DNA of 22,140 bases from Prevotella sp. UBA6447 (GTDB lineage: Bacteria; Bacteroidota; Bacteroidia; Bacteroidales; Bacteroidaceae). A program made the translations under genes and the position numbers. Below the pieces are notes generated by a model. That model had not been told where the DNA came from. It was given only the letters and a program-made list of their open reading frames with translations, and searched no databases. Location of the stretch: assembly GCA_002437115.1 (NCBI GenBank), contig DJOD01000058.1, positions 9,552 through 31,691 of the forward strand, written 5' to 3'. The stretch's first letter is position 1. Each line of letters opens with the position of its first letter. Of this stretch, positions 9,191 through 16,992 are shown piece after piece.

Positions 9191-10039
9191 ATGAAAAAGA
9201 ACATTTTTGTACTGGCCATACTTGGCGCCGCGTTGCTTGTCACAAGTTGCGCAAGCAAGAAAGACCTGCAAAACTGCCAGAATGAGAACAAGGAACTGAC
9301 ATCCAACTATCAAGATGCCAAAGAGAAACTGGCCGCCTCACAAGCTCGCGTCAGCTCGCTTGAAGACCAACTGGCACAGCAGAAAAAGGATTATGCCGCT
9401 CTGCAGAAGAGCCTCGACAAGAGCCTTTCTAACACAAGCGATAACAATGTGAACATCTCTAAGCTGGTCGACCAAATCAACGAGTCGAACCAATACATCC
9501 GCCATTTGGTGGAAGTGAAGAGCAAGAGCGACTCACTCAACATGGTGTTGACCAATAACCTGACCCGTTCACTGTCGAAAGAAGAAATGAAAGAGGTTGA
9601 TGTTCAGGTGCTGAAAGGTGTTGTCTACATCTCCCTGGCCGACAACATGCTCTACAAGAGCGGCAGCTATGAGGTCAATGATCGCGCCCAGGAGACACTC
9701 TCAAAGATTGCCAAGATCATCATGGACTACAAGGACTATGACGTACTGATTGAGGGTAACACCGACAATGTGCCCATCAACACTGACGCAGCTTCAATGA
9801 AGAACATCCGCAACAACTGGGACTTGTCTGCCCTCCGTGCCTCATCTGTAGTCCAATATCTCATCGACCATTTCGGAGTAGAGCCCAAGCGACTGACTGC
9901 TGGCGGACGTGGAGAGTTCAACCCTGTCGCCTCCAACGATACAGAGGTTGGCAAGCAGCGTAACCGTCGCACGCAAATCATTATCACTCCAAAACTTGAC
10001 CAGTTTATGGACTTGATTGACAAGGCTCCGGAAGAGTAG
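9191..10039 (+). CDS. OmpA/Pal-family outer-membrane lipoprotein
   Basis: A 282-residue lipoprotein. The signal peptide ends in the lipobox LVTSC with the acylated Cys at residue 20. Residues about 25-90 are a charged heptad-rich coiled coil (NENKELTSNYQDAKEKLAAS and onwards). Residues about 145-275 form the OmpA C-terminal peptidoglycan-binding domain, with IEGNTDNVPI, NWDLSALRA, LTAGGRGEFNPVASN and RNRRTQI, the motifs that bind meso-diaminopimelate. It should tether the outer membrane to peptidoglycan in the periplasm. There is no beta-barrel, so it is Pal/YiaD-like and not OmpA itself. It is a single-gene unit with its own promoter and a very strong hairpin 3' of it. Confidence 0.93.
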   Translation: MKKNIFVLAILGAALLVTSCASKKDLQNCQNENKELTSNYQDAKEKLAASQARVSSLEDQLAQQKKDYAALQKSLDKSLSNTSDNNVNISKLVDQINESNQYIRHLVEVKSKSDSLNMVLTNNLTRSLSKEEMKEVDVQVLKGVVYISLADNMLYKSGSYEVNDRAQETLSKIAKIIMDYKDYDVLIEGNTDNVPINTDAASMKNIRNNWDLSALRASSVVQYLIDHFGVEPKRLTAGGRGEFNPVASNDTEVGKQRNRRTQIIITPKLDQFMDLIDKAPEE

Positions 10040-10062
10040 CCACCGGGCAACCGTCATCTAAC

Positions 10063-10109
10063 AATCACGGGCATAAAAGTCACAACAAATGACTTTTATG
10101 CCCGTGATT
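10063..10109 (+). terminator. perfect 20-bp hairpin after the ompA-type gene
   Basis: Two 20-base arms (10063-10082 and 10090-10109) are exactly complementary around a 7-nt CAACAAA loop, 23 bp after the stop. A short T-containing tail (TTGTTATTA) follows on the plus strand. The convergent malQ gene ends at 10181, so the element may also limit read-through from the right, although no U-tract is visible on that side. Confidence 0.8.
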
Positions 10110-10180
10110 TGTTATTATAGACTATTCTCATTAGGGTAACATAGCAGTCTGCCCCCGCACATATCTCCGTTTCAAAAGCA

Positions 10181-12907
10181 TTATCTACCACTACGCTTAA
10201 CCAATTGCCGCACCTGGTCAACAAACTGCTTATCCGCCAACAAGTCCTCAATGTTGAGGTGCATGCGGTAGCGCCAATAGTGGTGTGGGTTGGAAGGGAT
10301 GTTGATACGTTCCGCATTGGGATTGGCAAGGCGCAACCGTTCACTGATGGCCAACCAGTCTTGAATGCTCAAGATGCACAACATGGAACTGGAAGCCAGT
10401 TGGCTGGCTACAATGTCGCGAGCCAAATTGCCAGGCAACGGATGAGGAGCCTCACCCTCTTTTCCCATCATGACATGATAGTATTCCTGCGTGCGCTGTA
10501 GGTCTTCGTCCCACCATTGACGCATGGTAGGCATGTCGTGTGTAGAGAACGTGCATACAGAGCGATAGGGGTTGCGGTCGGGATGACTGAAGCGAACAAA
10601 CGCTTCCTTGGGCATGGACTGAATCTCAAGGGAAAGAATCTTCAACTCATTCATCACCCATGGCACACAGGCCGGCACCATCCCCAGGTCTTCAGCACAC
10701 ACTAACATACGTGTAGCCTGAACCAGCTGCGGTAATTTGCGCATGGCCTCATGATACCAGAAGTGGTTGTTGCGGTGATAAAAGAAGTCTTCATGTATGC
10801 GGTTAAAAGCAGCTTTGTCGTTGTCCGAGAGGGTAGCATACGCATTATCAGCCTGTGCCGCAATACGCGGATGAAACACGTGGATATTCCTATGGTCACG
10901 CAAGAACAGCACGTTGCTGATCAAGGCATACAGCCCATCACGCGTTTGTTCAAGGACCAGGCACTTTCGCGTACGCTCTTTCTCATCGGAGACATTCTTC
11001 AGAACCTGTTTCTTCATGCTGCAGAAGTGGCTTTCCACTTTTCGTTGGGTAGCAAACTGCGGTCGCAAGTCCCAGTGGTCTGCATCTTTTCTCATAAGAA
11101 ACTGCTCCTTCACCTCACTGGCACGAGGCCCAAAAACATGAGCCAGCATCTCTTCAGTGATGAGCGGTTCACAGTAAAGCCGCTCATGGAACTGCAGTCC
11201 GAAGTTTTCTATCTCCTCTATTGTCATGGGCAGAGCAGGTTGAAACTGCCCCAGCAAGCCATAGACGGATGATACAGGAATCTCCCAAATACGGAAGAAC
11301 CCCAAAACATGGTCAATTCGGTAAGCGTCAAAATACTTCGCCATATTTTGAAAGCGGCGTTTCCACCACAGGCAACCATCCTTCAACATCTCGTCCCAAT
11401 TGTAGGTCGGGAAACCCCAGTTCTGCCCATTGACAGAGAAAGCGTCAGGCGGAGCCCCAGCCTGTCCGTTCAGATTGAAGTATTTTGGTTCCATCCACAC
11501 GTCACAGCCCTCACGGTTTACCCCAATGGGTATGTCGCCCTTAAGGATGACATGATGCAGGCGCGCATACTGATGAGCCTCGGCCAATTGTTTGCTAAGC
11601 ACATACTGCACATAGTACCAGAACTGCACCTCCTTATAAGCCTTGGTGCGCGGGTTTGTCAAAACCTCTCGCCAAGCCTCATCCCAAAGGTTGTAATCAG
11701 GCCACATTTTGAAGTTTGGCGTTCCATACCGGTCGCGCAAGGTAGAATAAGCCGCATAGGGCACAAGCCATTGGCTCGCTTGCTCAAAGAATTCCTTGTA
11801 GTCATCGGAGCACATAGTCTGCTTGCCTTCTTGCACAAAGAGGAGTCGCAAGTATGCTATCTTGGTCTGCATCACTTGTTCGTAGTCTATTTGCGGTAGC
11901 GCGTTGAGCTGTTTTCTCACTGTTTCAAAACGCGCGCGTTGCTCCGCATCTTTTAGAGGCGGCAACTGTGTGAGGTCCACATATTGCGGGTGAAGCGCAA
12001 AGACCGAAATGCAGCTGTAGGGATATGAGTCGTCCTTGGTGTGGTGAAGCGTTGTGTCGTTCACAGGCAAGATTTGCAAGACACGCTGTCCTGTGCTCCA
12101 CACAAGGTCTATCATTTTCTTCAGGTCGCCAAAGTCGCCCACACCGAAGCTGGAGGCCGACCGCAAGGAAAACACAGGCACAAGCGTCCCAGCCAGCCGC
12201 GTGTCGCAAATGGGGAAAAAGGCCATGGGGAAGTTCAAGACGGTCACCTGTCCACGACGAGGCGATGACAGTTCAAGAGAGCGGTTGCATCCTGTTTCCC
12301 AGATGGTGACATCAGGCTGCCTGTCGTCGAAGGCCACAAACTTAAACTCATGGTGCCCAGCTCCTAAAGTTTCGGCATCCACGTCGGCCACCCACACATT
12401 GTGGTCATGTTCCGTGAGAGCGATGGCCTTCGACGGATCCCATATTCCCAAGCTCTCTGCCCCACCCACGAGAAAGAGACGTTGATGGTCGAGCAACTGT
12501 GGCGCGCGCACTGACAATCGCAAGGTACATGCAAACCCCGTCGGCTCCAAGCGTTCCAGCGTGTGGGGATGTATGCAGTCAGTATAGGCCGACGTATAGA
12601 GGTAGGCGTCCTCAGGGATGTCTGCCCAATAGTCGTAGACGAGATACTCTGAAGCCATCGTCGCCGTCAGTTCCAAGCGATGGGTCAGCAATGTCCATTC
12701 GCGTCTCAGCTCTTTCCCTTCGCGCTCCAAGGCATAATAATAAGTGAGGGTACCCATCGATGGTTCTGCCACCAGCCTCACTTGCCAATGTTCGCCGTCA
12801 AGTGTTGTCATGCGAAGGCTACGTGCTCCACGATCAATACCAGTCGCTCGAAGCACCAGCTCTTCGCCGAATCGTGTCTTATAGGTTATGTTAAAAAGTA
12901 TGTTCAT
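10181..12907 (-). CDS. malQ: 4-alpha-glucanotransferase, DPE2-type, tandem CBM20 plus GH77
   Basis: A 908-residue cytoplasmic amylomaltase. It moves glucosyl units from maltose or malto-oligosaccharides to glycogen-like acceptors. Two CBM20-type starch-binding modules occupy about residues 1-115 and 125-220; the second contains LFLVGGAESLGIWDPSKAI and HEFKFVAFDD, the usual CBM20 signature. The GH77 barrel follows from about 235. Catalytic residues by motif are the nucleophile Asp532 in YRIDHVLGFFR, the acid/base Glu739 in CAEDLG, and the stabilising Asp791 in STHDMPT. The length and domain order match plant DPE2 and its Bacteroidetes relatives, not the ~500-residue E. coli MalQ. It is the last gene of the minus-strand run, 21 bp after PAP2. 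No other glycogen or maltose gene is nearby. Confidence 0.95.
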   Translation of the reverse strand: MNILFNITYKTRFGEELVLRATGIDRGARSLRMTTLDGEHWQVRLVAEPSMGTLTYYYALEREGKELRREWTLLTHRLELTATMASEYLVYDYWADIPEDAYLYTSAYTDCIHPHTLERLEPTGFACTLRLSVRAPQLLDHQRLFLVGGAESLGIWDPSKAIALTEHDHNVWVADVDAETLGAGHHEFKFVAFDDRQPDVTIWETGCNRSLELSSPRRGQVTVLNFPMAFFPICDTRLAGTLVPVFSLRSASSFGVGDFGDLKKMIDLVWSTGQRVLQILPVNDTTLHHTKDDSYPYSCISVFALHPQYVDLTQLPPLKDAEQRARFETVRKQLNALPQIDYEQVMQTKIAYLRLLFVQEGKQTMCSDDYKEFFEQASQWLVPYAAYSTLRDRYGTPNFKMWPDYNLWDEAWREVLTNPRTKAYKEVQFWYYVQYVLSKQLAEAHQYARLHHVILKGDIPIGVNREGCDVWMEPKYFNLNGQAGAPPDAFSVNGQNWGFPTYNWDEMLKDGCLWWKRRFQNMAKYFDAYRIDHVLGFFRIWEIPVSSVYGLLGQFQPALPMTIEEIENFGLQFHERLYCEPLITEEMLAHVFGPRASEVKEQFLMRKDADHWDLRPQFATQRKVESHFCSMKKQVLKNVSDEKERTRKCLVLEQTRDGLYALISNVLFLRDHRNIHVFHPRIAAQADNAYATLSDNDKAAFNRIHEDFFYHRNNHFWYHEAMRKLPQLVQATRMLVCAEDLGMVPACVPWVMNELKILSLEIQSMPKEAFVRFSHPDRNPYRSVCTFSTHDMPTMRQWWDEDLQRTQEYYHVMMGKEGEAPHPLPGNLARDIVASQLASSSMLCILSIQDWLAISERLRLANPNAERINIPSNPHHYWRYRMHLNIEDLLADKQFVDQVRQLVKRSGR

Positions 12908-12928
12908 AGATTTAAAGTTAGTTTCATC

Positions 12929-13543
12929 TCAATCGATACGAATGGCCAGCGACAGGCTGTTGCCACCAATTCCAACCCGGTAGCGACTGTCCTCGCCAGT
13001 CAGCTTGTCACCAAGCCAATAGCCAAGGCAAGTGCCTCCCACGCCAATTGCGGCTCCAGCTACCACGTCCTGCCACTCATGACGGTTACGGGTCAGGCGG
13101 TCTATTGCCACTCCGGTTGCCACAGCATAGCCCGCGACACTGATCCATGGTGACACATGCCTGAACTCCTTGTCAAGGATGGCCGCGCCAGCAAAGGCCA
13201 CCGTTGTGTGTCCAGATGGAAAAGCGCGATTGTCGGTGTCATCGGGGCGGCGCTCGCGAATGGCATGTTTCAAGGCCCAAGCCGTTCCGCAAGCCAGCAC
13301 GTAGCTCGTGGCCGTGTTGACAGCGAGCCGATGCCACGAGCTGGCACTCTCCACGCCAAAGGCTTTCAAGGCATAGGCCGATGCCACTGGCACGAACCGC
13401 AACCAGTTGTCGGGGCCGTCGCCATGGTAGGCTTTTTGCGCCCGCACAGGGGTCATGGCGATCCAAGCCATGGCGATGAGAAGCCAGCAATACCAGAAGG
13501 GTGTGGCTATCGACAGGCGGTTATTACAATTTACCTTGTTCAT
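12929..13543 (-). CDS. exported PAP2-family phosphatase
   Basis: A PAP2/acid phosphatase-superfamily protein, of the group that acts on lipid phosphates or lipid pyrophosphates. Numbered from the upstream Met at 13564, the three motifs are all present: KxxxxxxRP (Lys99-Pro107), PSGH (116-119) and RxxxxxHxxxD (Arg156, His162, Asp166). The first residue of motif three is Asp instead of the usual Ser. I prefer the start at 13543 because it gives a normal signal peptide (MNKVNC, hydrophobic helix, VRA-Q). The Met at 13564 adds seven residues and enlarges the overlap with radC from 20 to 41 bp. Beyond the signal peptide hydrophobicity is modest, so it may be a soluble periplasmic phosphatase. Substrate unknown; undecaprenyl pyrophosphate or lipid A are possibilities. 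Confidence 0.85.
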   Translation of the reverse strand: MNKVNCNNRLSIATPFWYCWLLIAMAWIAMTPVRAQKAYHGDGPDNWLRFVPVASAYALKAFGVESASSWHRLAVNTATSYVLACGTAWALKHAIRERRPDDTDNRAFPSGHTTVAFAGAAILDKEFRHVSPWISVAGYAVATGVAIDRLTRNRHEWQDVVAGAAIGVGGTCLGYWLGDKLTGEDSRYRVGIGGNSLSLAIRID

Positions 13544-14210
13544 GATATGAATAATAGTTGCCATCCGTCACGATGACATGGTCGAGAAAATAGATACGCA
13601 TCGTTTCGCAAGCCTTTCTTAAGCGCTCCGTGAGCTGGTCGTCCTGGCGCGACGGGTGGCTGTTGCCACTCGGATGGTTGTGGCAGGCAGCCAGCACGGT
13701 GGCATTGTTGAGCAGCGCCTCGCGCATGATGACACGCACGTCGACAGCTGTTTCCGTGATGCCGCCATGGCTGATGCGCTCCTCCTTGATGAGCTTGAAC
13801 CGCTGGTTCATCAGCAAGATGTGGAACTCCTCCACGTCGAGGTCTTGCAACTTGGGGTGCATGAGGTCGTAGATGGCTGATGCCGACCCAAGCTCCGACC
13901 GTTCCTCGGCTTTTTCGCGCGCCCTGCGCTTGCCCAACTCACAGGCAGCAAGAATGGTGATGGCCTTTGCCGGTCCGATGCCCTTGAAAGCCTGCAGGTC
14001 GCGGATGGTCATCTTTCCCAAGGTGTTGAGATTATTGTGACAGCCGACCAAGACATCCTTCATCAGGTCGACAGCACTCTGTTGTGGCGTGCCCGACCCG
14101 ATGAGGATGGCCAGCAACTCAGCGTTGGAGAGAGCCTCAGCCCCCAAACGCTCAAGACGTTCACGCGGACGGTCTTCCGCGGCCCAGTCGGTAATGGTTA
14201 GGTTTGGCAT
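13524..14210 (-). CDS. radC: RadC/JAB1-type (UPF0758) protein
   Basis: A 228-residue protein of the RadC family. Residues about 65-95 contain a helix-hairpin-helix (LQAFKGIGPAKAITILAACELG), followed by the JAMM-like metal-binding domain with HNHPSGNSHPSRQD, giving His177, His179 and Asp190 as zinc ligands, and the family signature around ISHGGITETAVDVR. The family was named after a supposed repair phenotype later reassigned in E. coli; its real biochemical role is unsettled. Length is normal. The 3' end overlaps the PAP2 coding region, and the gene follows GT2 by 32 bp, so it is within the minus-strand operon. Confidence 0.95.
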   Translation of the reverse strand: MPNLTITDWAAEDRPRERLERLGAEALSNAELLAILIGSGTPQQSAVDLMKDVLVGCHNNLNTLGKMTIRDLQAFKGIGPAKAITILAACELGKRRAREKAEERSELGSASAIYDLMHPKLQDLDVEEFHILLMNQRFKLIKEERISHGGITETAVDVRVIMREALLNNATVLAACHNHPSGNSHPSRQDDQLTERLRKACETMRIYFLDHVIVTDGNYYSYHEQGKL

Positions 14211-14242
14211 GGCTTATGGATCAACATCTGTCTGCGCACGGC

Positions 14243-15301
14243 TTATTGGTAGAAATTGCGCTTGTACGCCTCAAACTCTTCCTTGCCCAGCACGCATCTC
14301 TCCCACCAGGCTTTCAGGAATCCGCAGCCATAGCCCATGAGCTGGGTGAACGCGGCACGCACAGCAAGAGCAGCAACAAGTAGGCTCCCAGTCTTGCAAT
14401 TGGCATTCAGGAATATCAGCGCAGCATAACAGGCCAGCAAGGCCAGCGACAACGCGCTGATCGCCAGTGGCAAGGCTTGCTCCATGCCATAGCCCATCTC
14501 AAACAGGGCCACCGCTGCCGCGATGCCTCCCAGAAAGAGTAGCAGCAACATGACGACACCAACCGTGAACACGGCAGGCAGTAGGTGTACCACCTTCAGC
14601 GAGTCGGGATATTTCTTATAGAGATTGATGCGGGCAATGCCGCTGTTGAAAACCTGCCGCCAAAACTTTTTGAAGTCGGTGCGCCGCTTGTGGTAGACCC
14701 ACGCGTCGGGGAAGAGGCGTGTCTTGAAGCCTGCCTTGATGATGCGGATGGAGAAGTCGATATCCTCGCCAAAACGCATCTTCGAGAAACCGCCGAGCTG
14801 GTTGTAGACTTCGCGGCGGATGCCCATATTGAAAGAACGGGGATAAAACTTGTCGAGCTTTTTCTTACCGCCCCGTATGCCTCCTGTGGTAAAGAAGGAG
14901 GTCATCGAATAGGAAATGGCTTTCTGCACAGGCGTGAAGGAGTCGGCAGCGCGGTCAGGCCCGCCAAAGGCATCGCATGGCTCACGGCGGAGCTCGTCGT
15001 CAACAGCCTGGAGATAGCCCTCTGGCAGCACCACGTCGGAGTCGAGAATCAGCACATAATCGCCCGTTGCGTGCTCTACGCCGTAGTTGCGGCTTTGCCC
15101 AGGGCCGCTGTTCTCCTTCGCTAAATAACGCAATTTCAACTGCCCTTCGTAACGCTCACAAACCATGCGGCAGGGTGTTTGCGAACCGTCTTCCACGATG
15201 ATGACCTCAAAGTCTTTCAGCGATTGAGCCAACAGACTGTGGAGAAGCTCATCCACTTCATCAGGACGGTTGTAAACAGGAATCACCAAACTGTATTTCA
15301 T
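14243..15301 (-). CDS. membrane-associated family 2 glycosyltransferase
   Basis: A 352-residue GT-A fold glycosyltransferase. The N terminus SLVIPVYNRPDEVDELL is typical of GT2. The metal/nucleotide-binding DxD is DSD at 87-89 (LILDSDVV), and GEDIDFSIR (about 178) supplies the acidic catalytic region. YHKRRTDFKKFWRQ follows. The last ~110 residues hold about three hydrophobic segments, so the enzyme is probably anchored to the inner-membrane cytoplasmic face and transfers sugars to a lipid-linked or envelope acceptor. The donor and acceptor cannot be inferred. It begins about 40 bp after the efp terminator. I see no clean TAnnTTTG in between, so expression may depend partly on read-through. 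Confidence 0.9.
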   Translation of the reverse strand: MKYSLVIPVYNRPDEVDELLHSLLAQSLKDFEVIIVEDGSQTPCRMVCERYEGQLKLRYLAKENSGPGQSRNYGVEHATGDYVLILDSDVVLPEGYLQAVDDELRREPCDAFGGPDRAADSFTPVQKAISYSMTSFFTTGGIRGGKKKLDKFYPRSFNMGIRREVYNQLGGFSKMRFGEDIDFSIRIIKAGFKTRLFPDAWVYHKRRTDFKKFWRQVFNSGIARINLYKKYPDSLKVVHLLPAVFTVGVVMLLLLFLGGIAAAVALFEMGYGMEQALPLAISALSLALLACYAALIFLNANCKTGSLLVAALAVRAAFTQLMGYGCGFLKAWWERCVLGKEEFEAYKRNFYQ

Positions 15302-15340
15302 GTCTTTGCGGTTAAATGTGGCTCATGGCCACGGGTTAAG

Positions 15341-15404
15341 AAAAAAGGGCAAGAAGGCTACGCCCCATGGAATTGCCATGGCACACGTCAACCTTCTTAC
15401 CCTT
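15341..15404 (-). terminator. intrinsic terminator of efp
   Basis: On the minus strand AAGGGTAAGAAGG pairs with CCTTCTTGCCCTT with a single G-T wobble, and is followed by a TTTTTT run, starting about 23 bp after the efp stop. The loop contains a second nested pair, two CCATGG sites separated by 5 nt, giving a tall compound hairpin. It separates efp from the downstream GT2 gene. Confidence 0.85.
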
Positions 15405-15426
15405 GCGCTATCTCGGTGTGAGCGAG

Positions 15427-15999
15427 TTACTTCTTCTCAGTCACGCGGCTCACATAGCTACCATCCTCTGTGTTGATGGTGATGACATCGCCCTCATTGA
15501 TGAACAGGGGGACACGTACCTCGGCGCCCGTTTCCAGCGTGGCAGGCTTGGTAGCGTTGGTGGCGGTGTTGCCCTTCACGCCCGGCTCAGAGTGAGTCAC
15601 AGTGAGGTTGGTCTTGGGAGGCATCTCAGCTGAGAGGATGGAGCCGTCGTCGGCAGAGATCTGCACGTCGACAATGTCGCCCTCCTTCATGTACTCGCCA
15701 CCCGTGATAAGGTCGCGGCTGATGGGGAACTGCTCAAAGGTCTCCTGGTTCATGAAGATGCAACCTGTGGGATCCTCGTAAAGATACTGATAAGAGCGAT
15801 GCTCCACACGCACGTCATCGAGCTTGAAACCCACCTGGAACGTGCGGTCAAGAACACGGCCGTCAGCCACGTTCTTCAGCTTGGTGTTCATGACGGTGTT
15901 GCCCTTGCCTGGCTTGCGGTGCTCAAACCAGATGCACTTCCAGATGCCGCCGTCCATGCGGATGCAAGTGCCTTTTTTGATTTCCTGTGAATTAATCAT
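15427..15999 (-). CDS. efp: translation elongation factor P
   Basis: A 190-residue EF-P that relieves ribosome stalling at polyproline stretches. The N-terminal KOW-like domain contains the loop KPGKG with the tip lysine at residue 32, the position that carries the post-translational modification in lysine-type EF-Ps. The central OB domain runs from FKLDDV to PPKTNLTV, and the C-terminal OB domain contains the signature ATKPATLETGAEVRVPLFINEGDVITINTEDGSY. Length is normal (about 188). No EpmA/EpmB-type or EarP modification gene is in the window. It is transcribed from its own promoter, divergent from rpmH. Confidence 0.97.
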   Translation of the reverse strand: MINSQEIKKGTCIRMDGGIWKCIWFEHRKPGKGNTVMNTKLKNVADGRVLDRTFQVGFKLDDVRVEHRSYQYLYEDPTGCIFMNQETFEQFPISRDLITGGEYMKEGDIVDVQISADDGSILSAEMPPKTNLTVTHSEPGVKGNTATNATKPATLETGAEVRVPLFINEGDVITINTEDGSYVSRVTEKK

Positions 16000-16045
16000 T
16001 GTTCGTCTATCTATGATATAGTTACTGATGTCTTTTTAACGGCTG

Positions 16046-16053
16046 CAAAGATA
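16046..16053 (-). promoter_or_regulatory. efp promoter -7 box
   Basis: TATCTTTG (minus strand), followed by CAG, is a perfect TAnnTTTG Bacteroidetes -7 element, about 47 bp before the efp start. The -33 region offers only T-runs (minus TTTT at 16077-16080 or 16068-16071) at imperfect spacing. Confidence 0.7.
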
Positions 16054-16104
16054 CTACATTTTTATAGAAAACGCATAAAATGAGGCCGAAAAAACGCTTA
16101 TTTC

Positions 16105-16135
16105 TTTGCCGTTTAAAAAATAATGAGTAATTTTG
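16105..16135 (+). promoter_or_regulatory. rpmH promoter (-33 TTTG, -7 TAATTTTG)
   Basis: TTTG at 16105-16108 and TAATTTTG at 16128-16135 are separated by 19 bp, the ideal spacing for the Bacteroidetes primary sigma factor. Transcription should start near 16142, giving a leader of about 60 nt before rpmH. With the oppositely oriented efp -7 box about 75 bp away, this forms a compact divergent promoter region. Confidence 0.85.
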
Positions 16136-16204
16136 CAGCCCAAAAGGAATGCTTTAGCCATTCCTCGCGTCACAAGCAATAACAAACAATTAAATAACAA
16201 AAAA

Positions 16205-16360
16205 ATGAAAAGAACATTCCAGCCTCACAATCGTCGCCGTGTGAACAAGCATGGCTTCCGCGAGAGAATGGCCACCAAGAACGGCCGTCGCGTGCTGGCT
16301 TCTCGTCGCGCCCATGGCCGCAAGAAGCTGACCGTCTCTGACGAGAATCACGGTAAGTAA
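16205..16360 (+). CDS. rpmH: 50S ribosomal protein bL34
   Basis: A 51-residue, strongly basic protein starting MKRTFQPHNRRRVNKHGFRE and continuing MATKNGRRVLASRRAHGRKK, the canonical bL34 sequence. The reading frame is open further upstream, but this Met is the family start and lies after the promoter. The C terminus extends a few residues (LTVSDENHGK) beyond the E. coli protein, as is usual in Bacteroidetes. The gene is not next to dnaA or rnpA as in many bacteria; here it sits beside efp. Confidence 0.97.
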   Translation: MKRTFQPHNRRRVNKHGFRERMATKNGRRVLASRRAHGRKKLTVSDENHGK

Positions 16361-16387
16361 TCGCTCGGACACACTCCGACAGACGAT

Positions 16388-16428
16388 AAAAAGCAGCATG
16401 AAAGCATACGCCTTTCACGCTGCTTTTT
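16388..16428 (+). terminator. intrinsic terminator of rpmH
   Basis: AAAAAGCAGCATGAAAG pairs with CTTTCACGCTGCTTTTT with one mismatch around a 7-nt loop and ends in a T run, 27 bp after the rpmH stop. Confidence 0.92.
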
Positions 16429-16942
16429 GCGTTGAGGACGAGTGCAGACCAACAACTGGAGCGATTCTTCCCACTCGGAAAAACTACGACAATCAGACTC
16501 TCAAGAATGGCACATTCGCAGGCAGAAACCTCGGCGTACGCAAATATGCTAAATTTCAAGGCTATTACACAACCAGCTGAAAATCAATCTACTGTAACTA
16601 TATTTTAGTTTTAGACATTTTTTTCCAACCGCTTGCCTAATGATTAAGGCTTTATCGTCTCTCGATTCAATCCATGTCATTTCTAAACAAGGCCGTCATC
16701 GACGCATAATTCGACACCTTCCGTGAGCAAATAAAGCACAAATCTCCACTAAAAACACACAAAACCCTTCATTGGATTGACATTTTACAGTCATTGACCC
16801 TTGCCAAGCAAGCCGACAGTCAGCTAAAAGGCAAGCACAAGAAGGAGCTGTTTTTTCAGAACTTTCCTTACAGACAGCATTGCCCCAAGCATCTTCAAAT
16901 AGCATTAAACGCAAAAAAATAATGAGAAAAAGCGGGTGGCTT
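16429..16942 (+). other. gene-free stretch of about 510 bp
   Basis: No reading frame here looks like a protein. The longest candidate is a 72-codon minus-strand frame (16696-16914), Cys-rich and without recognisable domains. No tRNA or known riboswitch fold was seen. Part of it (about 16725-16860) vaguely recalls short repeated intergenic sequences of Prevotella genomes, but I cannot verify this. It could hold a degenerate element or an uncharacterised small RNA. Confidence 0.5.
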
Positions 16943-16974
16943 TTTGGGCTTTCGAGCTATTTGCACTATCTTTG
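16943..16974 (+). promoter_or_regulatory. promoter of the PASTA-rluD-ddl operon
   Basis: TTTG at 16943-16946 and TATCTTTG at 16967-16974 are 20 bp apart and match the Bacteroidetes -33/-7 consensus. Expected transcription start is near 16981, leaving a leader of only about a dozen bases before the ATG at 16993. This position rules out the upstream in-frame ATG at 16936 as the start of the PASTA gene. Confidence 0.82.
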
Positions 16975-16992
16975 TGGAAAAATACAACACCG

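Noticed and set aside
16696..16914. 72-codon Cys-rich minus-strand frame as a small protein
   Set aside because: No promoter, signal or domain; more likely part of a non-coding repeat or random frame.
16936..16992. 19-residue N-terminal extension of the PASTA protein
   Set aside because: The Bacteroidetes -33/-7 promoter lies inside this stretch, so the upstream ATG would not be transcribed; MTASEFF at 16993 is the start.
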